Part shown: positions 58,936 to 64,000 of the stretch, piece after piece
Layout: each line of letters starts with the position of its first letter
Position numbering within the stretch: the stretch's first letter is position 1
Assembly: GCF_001767395.1 (NCBI RefSeq)
Contig: NZ_CP017014.1
Span: forward strand, 3,923,012 to 3,987,011
DNA from: Rhodococcus sp. WMMA185
Lineage (GTDB): Bacteria > Actinomycetota > Actinomycetes > Mycobacteriales > Mycobacteriaceae
Direction of reading: 5' to 3'
Length of the DNA stretch: 64,000 nt
The notes under the pieces: generated by a model
The model's database searches: none
Told to the model about the DNA's origin: nothing
Seen by the model: the letters and a program-made list of their open reading frames with translations, nothing else
Position numbers and translations under genes: made by a program

Positions 58936-58999
58936 CGTGATCTCCGTCCACTCGCTGAGATTTGCTGCGGCAGTACCCCGGGTTCGAGACTGTCGGCGG

Positions 59000-60184
59000 T
59001 CAGCCGGGAAGCCGAACCGGCATCAGCAGGTACGTGTATGCACTCTCCGGAGCCGTGAAGTTGCCGGAATCGTTGGGTTCGATCTCGTCCTCGGTTCCCG
59101 GGCGCAGCACCGCGGGACGACTTGGCGTCGTGAATCCGAACAGCACCTCCTCGCTGTGCAGCGAGGACAATCCGTCGAGCAGGTAACCCGGATTGAAGGC
59201 GATGGTGAGCGGTTCACCTCGGAAGACGGCGTTCAGTCCTTCCTCGGCACGGCCGGCGTCGTCGCCGCCGGCGGAGAGTAAGAGACCTTCGGTGGAGAAC
59301 TGGAGTCGGACTTGCGCGCCACGTTCGGCGACCAACGCCACACGCTTGATGGCATCGACGAGCGGAGCGACCTCGACCGTGGCCATCGCTGTGTGTTCGG
59401 ACGGCAGTAGTTGCCGGAACTTCGGGAACTCGGCGTCGAGTAGTCGGGTGGTGTTGCGCCGGCCGCCGTTCACGATGCCGAGCAGTCCGTCGTTGCCGAC
59501 CGACGGGCCGGAACCGAGAGCGAGCTCAACCGGTGAAGTGGCGTCTCCGGTAAGAGTTTTCGCCGCCTCCGAAAGAGTCCTCGCCGGAACCAGGACCGCT
59601 GCCGTCGTGTCTGAGCTGGCTGGTGACCACTCGAGTTCACGGACTGCGAGACGAAACCGATCCGTGGCGGCGAGGACGATGGCGTTGCCCTCGATCTCCA
59701 CGCGAATACCCGTGAGCATCGGAAGGGTGTCATCCTTGCCGGCGGCTACGGCGACCTGCCCGACAGCCTCCGAGAACACGTCTACCGGGATAGAGCCGGT
59801 CTGCGACGGCAACTGCGGAAGCTGGGGGTAGTCCTCGACCGGCATGGTCGGGAGGGAGAACTTGGCGCTCCCACAGGTGATCAGGACACGACTGCCCTCG
59901 AGCGTCACGTCGACCGGCTTGTTGGGGAGGGACTTGGTGATGTCGGCGAGTAGCTTGCCGGACACCAGCACCTGCCCGGCGCTCCCGACCTCCGCAGCGA
60001 CCCGAACTTGGGCCGATACCTCGTAGTCGAATCCAGAAACCGTCAACCCTTGTTCGGTCGCATCCAGGAGAACCCCGCCGAGAACAGGCACTGGAGGCCT
60101 CGACGGCAGACTCCGAGCGACCCACGTCACTGACTCAGCGAATTCTTCCCGGGAGACACGAAACTTCAGGCTTCCAAGCTCCAT
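59000..60184 (-). CDS. dnaN: DNA polymerase III sliding clamp (beta subunit)
   Basis: 394 residues from ATG at 60184 ([14 protein letters not shown]); an in-frame start at 60211 is the alternative. Three repeated clamp domains are recognisable by [44 protein letters not shown] and the C-terminal [15 protein letters not shown] ending (here [12 protein letters not shown]). The ring clamps the polymerase on DNA. The spacer to dnaA is the probable replication origin. Confidence 0.97.
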   Translation of the reverse strand: MELGSLKFRVSREEFAESVTWVARSLPSRPPVPVLGGVLLDATEQGLTVSGFDYEVSAQVRVAAEVGSAGQVLVSGKLLADITKSLPNKPVDVTLEGSRVLITCGSAKFSLPTMPVEDYPQLPQLPSQTGSIPVDVFSEAVGQVAVAAGKDDTLPMLTGIRVEIEGNAIVLAATDRFRLAVRELEWSPASSDTTAAVLVPARTLSEAAKTLTGDATSPVELALGSGPSVGNDGLLGIVNGGRRNTTRLLDAEFPKFRQLLPSEHTAMATVEVAPLVDAIKRVALVAERGAQVRLQFSTEGLLLSAGGDDAGRAEEGLNAVFRGEPLTIAFNPGYLLDGLSSLHSEEVLFGFTTPSRPAVLRPGTEDEIEPNDSGNFTAPESAYTYLLMPVRLPG

Positions 60185-60425
60185 CGCCGGGTTGTTCCTC
60201 TCGGTAGGCACGGTTGTTCGCCACGGTCGGGCAGTGACCGAAGCACTGCAGTCTTACACAGAGCGACGATGCATAACCGTATGCCCTCGAGGACGAACTT
60301 GAAAGCAGAACGGTCTTGTCCTCGAGTCTCTCATGGAGGCCTGTGAACCGACCCAATCCCCAACCCTGTTTTCAAAGAGTTTCTTAGAGAGATTGATAAG
60401 AAGTACTATTAGGCGCTGTGGAATC

Positions 60426-60591
60426 TGTGGACGAACCGGTGTAGTCGCTGGTCGGTCTGCGCCGATGTATGTGGAATTCTCGAGGACGGACTCGAGGACC
60501 AATTCTGCACCCATGTGGACTACTCGAGGTTGTTCAAAGTTCTTCACGTTCTGTCCACAGAGATTCCACCCAATCCCCACACTTATCCACA
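60426..60591. promoter_or_regulatory. DnaA-box cluster in oriC
   Basis: 9-mers near the TT(G/A)TCCACA consensus: 60426-60434 (complement TCGTCCACA), 60514-60522 (complement TAGTCCACA), 60551-60559 (CTGTCCACA) and 60583-60591 (TTATCCACA, exact). A weaker one (complement AATTCCACA) is at 60470-60478. Confidence 0.75.
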
Positions 60592-60680
60592 GGTGTGAAT
60601 CTTCAATTCCTGGTCACAGCCTCGGCGTGTTGCCTTGGCGTGTCCGATCGGGATCCGCCCCGCTCGACCCCAAGCGCCCG

Positions 60681-60780
60681 CTCGAGCACACCCTCGAGGA
60701 TCCGCTCGAGCGATACCTCGAGGCCCCCTCGAGCGCTCGCTCGAGGCGTCATCCGACCGGGCCCTCGAGAGACGTTCGAG
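60681..60780. repeat. CTCGAG hexamer array, about 12-bp spacing
   Basis: CTCGAG begins at 60681, 60693, 60705, 60717, 60728, 60740 and 60764, with a TTCGAG at 60775. Spacings are 12, 12, 12, 11, 12, 24 and 11. Other copies in the same spacer start at 60286, 60321, 60479, 60491 (again 12 bp apart) and 60523. Confidence 0.9.
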
Positions 60781-60814
60781 GGGCCCGCGGTGTAGTCCCA
60801 AGCCCCGGAAACGG

Positions 60815-60858
60815 CCTGTGCCCCGGTAGTGGCCGAGGACCGGCTACCGGGGCACAGG
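60815..60858 (-). terminator. Hairpin after dnaA
   Basis: A perfect 15-bp stem (CCTGTGCCCCGGTAG and complement, 14-base loop) starts 24 bases past the dnaA stop. It probably ends dnaA transcription before oriC. Confidence 0.75.
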
Positions 60859-60881
60859 AGAGACGCGCGAGATCGTCGGAT

Positions 60882-62510
60882 CTACCTCTTGGATCGCTGC
60901 TTGATGCGTGCAGTGAGCTCCTGGACCTGGTCGTAGACCTTCCGGCGCTCCGTCATCTCTTTGCGAATCTTCTTGTCCGCATACATGACGGTGGTGTGGT
61001 CGCGGCCGAACGTCTGGCCGATCTTCGGTAATGACAGGTCGGTGAGCTCACGACACAGGTACATGGAGATCTGTCGTGCCTGGGCGAGCGGCCGGGCCTT
61101 TCCTGGACCGCACAGGTCGTCGATGGACATGTTGAAGTACTCCGCGGTGACCGCCATGATCGTGGCGGCGTTGATCTCGAGGCTGGACGAATCGGGCATG
61201 AGATCACGCAGAACGACTTCGGCCAGGGTGAGGTCGAGGGGTTGACGGTTGAGGGAGGCGAAGGCCGTCACGCGAATGAGAGCACCCTCGAGCTCCCGGA
61301 TGTTGCGTTCGATCCGTGAGGCGATTAACTCGAGGACGTCGTCGGGCACCTCGAGCCGGTCCATTCGGGCCTTCTTGCTGAGGATGGCAATGCGGGTCTC
61401 GAGTTCCGGCGGCTGAACGTCGGTGATCAGGCCCCATTCGAAGCGAGTCCTGAGGCGTTCCTCGAGGGTGGCCAACTGCTTCGGCGGACGGTCCGAGGAC
61501 ACGACGATCTGCTTGTTCGAGTTGTGCAGTGTGTTGAAGGTGTGGAAGAACTCTTCCTGGATACCTTCCTTGCCCTCGATGAACTGGATGTCGTCCACCA
61601 ACAGCACATCGGTTTCGCGATAGCGGCGCTTGAATGCCACCTTGCGGTCGTCGCGGAGGCTGTTGATGAAGTCGTTGGTGAACTCCTCGGTGGAGACGTA
61701 CTTGACCCGCATTCCTGGAAACAACCGTTGGGCGTAGTGGCCGGCTGCGTGCAGAAGGTGGGTCTTGCCGAGTCCTGAGGCCCCCCACACGAACAGCGGG
61801 TTGTACGCCCTGGCCGGTGCCTCCGCGATTGCGACCGCGGCGGCGTGAGCGAACCGGTTGGAAGATCCGATCACGAACGTGTCGAACGTGTACTTCGCAT
61901 TGAGACTGTTTCCCCCGGTCGCTGCGGGCGTGGGACCGGAGGGCGGCTTGGTGAAGTACGACGGCCACGACTCGTGGACGCTCGCCAGTGCCTCACTGTC
62001 GTCGTCCACTTCTTCGGAGTCCGTGGTGTCGGGGAAGGACTGATCGTCAGAGCCGAACCGGCGCCGGCGGAACGACGTGGAATTCGCCCCCGAGGGCTCG
62101 AGAGGGTGAGACTCGAGATGCTGGGGCGGATGGATCGGTTCCGAGTCCTCGAGGTGGGCTCGAGGAGCGGGGTCTGATACGGGTGGTTCGGACACCGACT
62201 GTTCGCTCGCGGGTTCGTCGTCGACAGGAGCGGCAATCCGAACGCCGATTCCTTCCACCTGCTCGCCGAGATGGCGGCCCAGCGCGTGCAGGATCGGTTC
62301 ACGAAGATCCCGCTCGATCGCTTCTTGAGCGAAGGGAGACGGCACAGACAGGAGAGCGAATCCTTGAGCCAGCGTCAGTGGCTTGACGAGCGCCAACCAG
62401 GCCTTCTGTCCCCTGGTCAACGGTGGTAGATCTCCGCCGGGCGCATCGGACGTGAGGTCTGCGACGACGTCGATCCAGATCCGGGCGAGCGCATTCGGAT
62501 CGTCGTTCAC
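60882..62510 (-). CDS. dnaA: Chromosomal replication initiator protein DnaA
   Basis: 542 residues from GTG at 62510, with GGGGAGG six bases upstream; longer frames do not resemble DnaA. Domain I (about 1-90) contains [11 protein letters not shown]; domain II is a long Pro/Glu/Ser-rich linker (about 90-210). AAA+ domain III has the Walker [10 protein letters not shown] (about 245) and Walker [12 protein letters not shown]. Domain IV ends with the DNA-binding signature [14 protein letters not shown]. It opens oriC and activates or represses its own gene through boxes upstream. Confidence 0.98.
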   Translation of the reverse strand: MNDDPNALARIWIDVVADLTSDAPGGDLPPLTRGQKAWLALVKPLTLAQGFALLSVPSPFAQEAIERDLREPILHALGRHLGEQVEGIGVRIAAPVDDEPASEQSVSEPPVSDPAPRAHLEDSEPIHPPQHLESHPLEPSGANSTSFRRRRFGSDDQSFPDTTDSEEVDDDSEALASVHESWPSYFTKPPSGPTPAATGGNSLNAKYTFDTFVIGSSNRFAHAAAVAIAEAPARAYNPLFVWGASGLGKTHLLHAAGHYAQRLFPGMRVKYVSTEEFTNDFINSLRDDRKVAFKRRYRETDVLLVDDIQFIEGKEGIQEEFFHTFNTLHNSNKQIVVSSDRPPKQLATLEERLRTRFEWGLITDVQPPELETRIAILSKKARMDRLEVPDDVLELIASRIERNIRELEGALIRVTAFASLNRQPLDLTLAEVVLRDLMPDSSSLEINAATIMAVTAEYFNMSIDDLCGPGKARPLAQARQISMYLCRELTDLSLPKIGQTFGRDHTTVMYADKKIRKEMTERRKVYDQVQELTARIKQRSKR

Positions 62511-62652
62511 GTGGTTCCTCCCCAGTTTGTTCGCGGACTCGGCGTCGGGCGGTGCCGAGTAGAGATGGCGGTGCCGGTGCCGAGGTGAAGATGGGAGATC
62601 CCCGACCTGAGGATGGACCCGTACGAGTCTACGAATATGCCATCTGAACTGT

Positions 62653-62860
62653 GTTTCCACACAATTATCCACAGATGTGGAGTAATTGCAGGCATCTGTC
62701 TACAGGCGCAGGTTCGCGCCATGTGGACAAAATCCAGGGCGCTGACCTGCGATTATGTGGACGAATATGGGTTGTGCGGATTCGCCGACGTGGGAAATGA
62801 GGGTCGTCAGCTGGTCTCGTGGTGATCTGGACTGGCACACCATCGGTTACCTGTGGATGA
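62653..62860. promoter_or_regulatory. DnaA-box cluster upstream of dnaA
   Basis: 62653-62661 (GTTTCCACA), 62665-62673 (TTATCCACA, exact), 62722-62730 (complement TTGTCCACA, exact), 62756-62764 (complement TCGTCCACA) and 62852-62860 (complement TCATCCACA). It could mediate dnaA autoregulation or form a second origin arm. Confidence 0.75.
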
Positions 62861-63061
62861 AGTGTGCTGAATGTGCAGATGAGAACGGTGAAGTCGAGGA
62901 CTCGACACTCGATCAGGGTTCATCGGCAAGACCATGCATAGACGCTAGCAATTGTGTCGGCAACCTCACAGCGGTTTGAAGCATTGAATTTCGGTTGCAA
63001 GCATTTGCCGATCTTCGGCGTGTCGGCCCGCGGCTGGTTGGGGGGTGACAGTCGAGCGAGT

Positions 63062-63090
63062 TTGACCTGACTGTCCGTGATAAGTACTCT
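63062..63090 (+). promoter_or_regulatory. Candidate rpmH promoter
   Basis: TTGACC and TACTCT separated by 17 bases, 150 bases before the rpmH start. It matches the -35/-10 pattern moderately; no direct evidence of use. Confidence 0.35.
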
Positions 63091-63240
63091 CGAACGGTCA
63101 CCCTGTGGTGAGGTGGCGGTTTCGTGCTGGCTCGAGCGCCTAGCGAAATTGTTTCACCCACCGTGCACGGGCAGTTGAATTTTGCCAATGTTTGAACCAT
63201 GGCGCCGGGAGGCGTCGAAGAATCTCGAGGAGTGTTGACC

Positions 63241-63384
63241 GTGGCCAAGGGCAAGCGGACGTTCCAGCCGAACAACCGACGCCGCGCGCGCGTTCACGGC
63301 TTCCGTCTTCGTATGCGGACCCGTGCGGGCCGTGCAATCGTTTCGGCACGCCGCCGCAAGGGCCGCGCATCCCTCACAGCCTGA
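63241..63384 (+). CDS. rpmH: Ribosomal protein bL34
   Basis: 47 residues from GTG at 63241, with GAGGAG eight bases upstream. The sequence [20 protein letters not shown]...[13 protein letters not shown] is the typical bL34 with its Arg-rich composition. Upstream frames are spurious. It is divergent from dnaA and 28 bp before rnpA. Confidence 0.97.
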   Translation: MAKGKRTFQPNNRRRARVHGFRLRMRTRAGRAIVSARRRKGRASLTA

Positions 63385-63412
63385 TCCCGAATCCCGGGAT
63401 CAGGAGCTTGGG

Positions 63413-63790
63413 GTGCTGCCTGAGCCGAACCGGCTACGTCGTCATTCGGATTTTTCCTTGACCGTACGACGCGGTCGCCGGGTTGGTAGAGGTGACCTGG
63501 TTGTACATGCATTTGACCGTGTACAGGCGGGCGAGCTGGTGAGCAATGGCGGTCCCCGATTCGGACTCGTCGTGAGTAAGGCTGTCGGGCCGGCGGTGAT
63601 TCGTCATCGAGTCGCACGCCGGCTTCGTCATGTGTGCATGGACCTGTTAGAGACGGTCCCCGTCGGTACTGATGTGGTGATTCGGGCCCTTCCTGGAGCC
63701 GCAACCGCTAGCAGTCGGGATCTGGACAAGCAACTGCGTGCAGGTCTTCATCGATTGAATCTTCTTGCGCCCGTAAGTAACTCCGCATGA
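63413..63790 (+). CDS. rnpA: Ribonuclease P protein component
   Basis: 125 residues from GTG at 63413, with AGGAG six bases upstream. Family features: [20 protein letters not shown] at the start and the basic motif [17 protein letters not shown] (the RNR-motif region, with H in place of N at one position). It binds the catalytic RNA that matures tRNA 5' ends. It overlaps the next gene by four bases (ATGA). Confidence 0.96.
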   Translation: MLPEPNRLRRHSDFSLTVRRGRRVGRGDLVVHAFDRVQAGELVSNGGPRFGLVVSKAVGPAVIRHRVARRLRHVCMDLLETVPVGTDVVIRALPGAATASSRDLDKQLRAGLHRLNLLAPVSNSA

Positions 63791-64000
63791 ACAGCGCACT
63801 GGGCAAGTCGAGCGCCACCTCGTCGGCAAGATCGGCGTGGGTGTCAGTTCGTGCGGTTCCGGCGCAGATTCTCATCTTCTTCATTGAGCTCTATCGGACA
63901 TATGTGTCCCCCCTGAGGCTGCCGACCTGCAGGTTTATGCCAACCTGTAGTGAGTACGCAGTGGAAGCATTACGGACCCACGGGGCGATCAAGGGCCTCG
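63787..64000 (+). CDS. yidD: Membrane protein insertion efficiency factor YidD (partial)
   Basis: Open from ATG at 63787 to the window edge; 71 residues are visible. A long N-terminal extension ([13 protein letters not shown]) precedes [17 protein letters not shown], then [15 protein letters not shown] with the conserved Cys residues and an amphipathic helix. The next gene in this order is normally yidC. YidD assists YidC-dependent insertion. Confidence 0.92.
   Translation, partial: MNSALGKSSATSSARSAWVSVRAVPAQILIFFIELYRTYVSPLRLPTCRFMPTCSEYAVEALRTHGAIKGL

Larger units (their letters stand above)
60185..60881. other. Putative oriC (dnaA-dnaN spacer)
   Basis: A 697-bp non-coding interval in the usual actinobacterial oriC position. 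It contains DnaA-box-like 9-mers (see separate entry), an AT-rich tract at about 60365-60418 that could be the unwinding element, twelve CTCGAG hexamers and a 15-bp hairpin just after dnaA. I infer origin function from position and boxes only. Confidence 0.8.
62511..63240. other. dnaA-rpmH intergenic region
   Basis: 730 bp without a credible gene, with the divergent dnaA and rpmH promoters. It holds a second cluster of DnaA-box-like 9-mers at 62653-62860 and a candidate rpmH promoter. Confidence 0.75.

Noticed and set aside
60185..60881. parS centromere sites
   Set aside because: I looked for the TGTTTCACGTGAAACA-type site around oriC and found none in the window; the CTCGAG hexamers do not match it.

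Overview
This window is the origin-of-replication neighbourhood of a high-GC actinobacterial chromosome. It reads as a mycolic-acid-containing Corynebacteriales member, most likely Rhodococcus (Nocardia is the main alternative). That rests on the conserved order rnpA-rpmH-dnaA-dnaN-gnd-recF-DUF721-gyrB at one end and the inverted fhaA-fhaB-pstP-rodA-pbpA-pknA-pknB cluster next to pabA/trpG, a DUF881 gene, crgA, ppiA and cwsA, an order I know from mycobacteria. Species level is not claimed. Starts were re-chosen from ribosome-binding sites where a longer open frame ran upstream.

Layout. 1-4.4 kb: three exported proteins with immunoglobulin-like repeats, two of them duplicates including their upstream DNA. 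4.5-10.6 kb: gltB-gltD glutamate synthase. 10.8-12.5 kb: a TetR regulator divergent from a flavin monooxygenase, with two identical operators between them. 12.6-14.5 kb: a repeat-containing membrane-anchored protein with a degenerate ParA/TadZ-like ATPase, an unexplained two-gene unit. 14.4-19 kb: acyltransferase, MmpS-like protein, RDD protein with a nonapeptide-repeat partner, VOC protein, AraC regulator, tRNA-Leu. 19.3-29.2 kb: the Ser/Thr phosphorylation and cell-shape operon. 29.2-33.8 kb: pabA/trpG, DUF881, crgA, a PH-like protein, rhomboid, ppiA and cwsA. 33.8-38 kb: small and large exported proteins of unknown role and a secreted chorismate mutase. 38-42.7 kb: three regulator-target modules (TetR/thioesterase, ECF41 sigma factor/NADH-dehydrogenase-like flavoprotein, ArsR/SDR), two with clear palindromic operators. 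42.8-44.2 kb: two small exported proteins, tRNA-Ala, a tiny DLW-39-like gene missed by length cut-offs, and tRNA-Ile.

44.3-56 kb: DUF3566 gene, gyrA, an MHYT-domain sensor, a complete conservon (histidine kinase, Roadblock, DUF742, GTPase), then gyrB, so about 5.8 kb of signalling genes separate gyrA from gyrB. 56.2-64 kb: DUF721, recF, gnd, dnaN, the putative oriC, dnaA, the dnaA-rpmH spacer, rpmH, rnpA and the start of yidD. DnaA boxes flank dnaA on both sides. The dnaN-dnaA spacer also carries an unexplained array of CTCGAG hexamers with about 12-bp spacing.

Most of the window is conserved core. The most original observations are the CTCGAG array at oriC, the TadZ-like/repeat-protein pair, the nonapeptide-repeat protein fused into an RDD operon, the repeat-based variable leaders, and the DLW-39-like frame whose stop codon lies inside tRNA-Ala.
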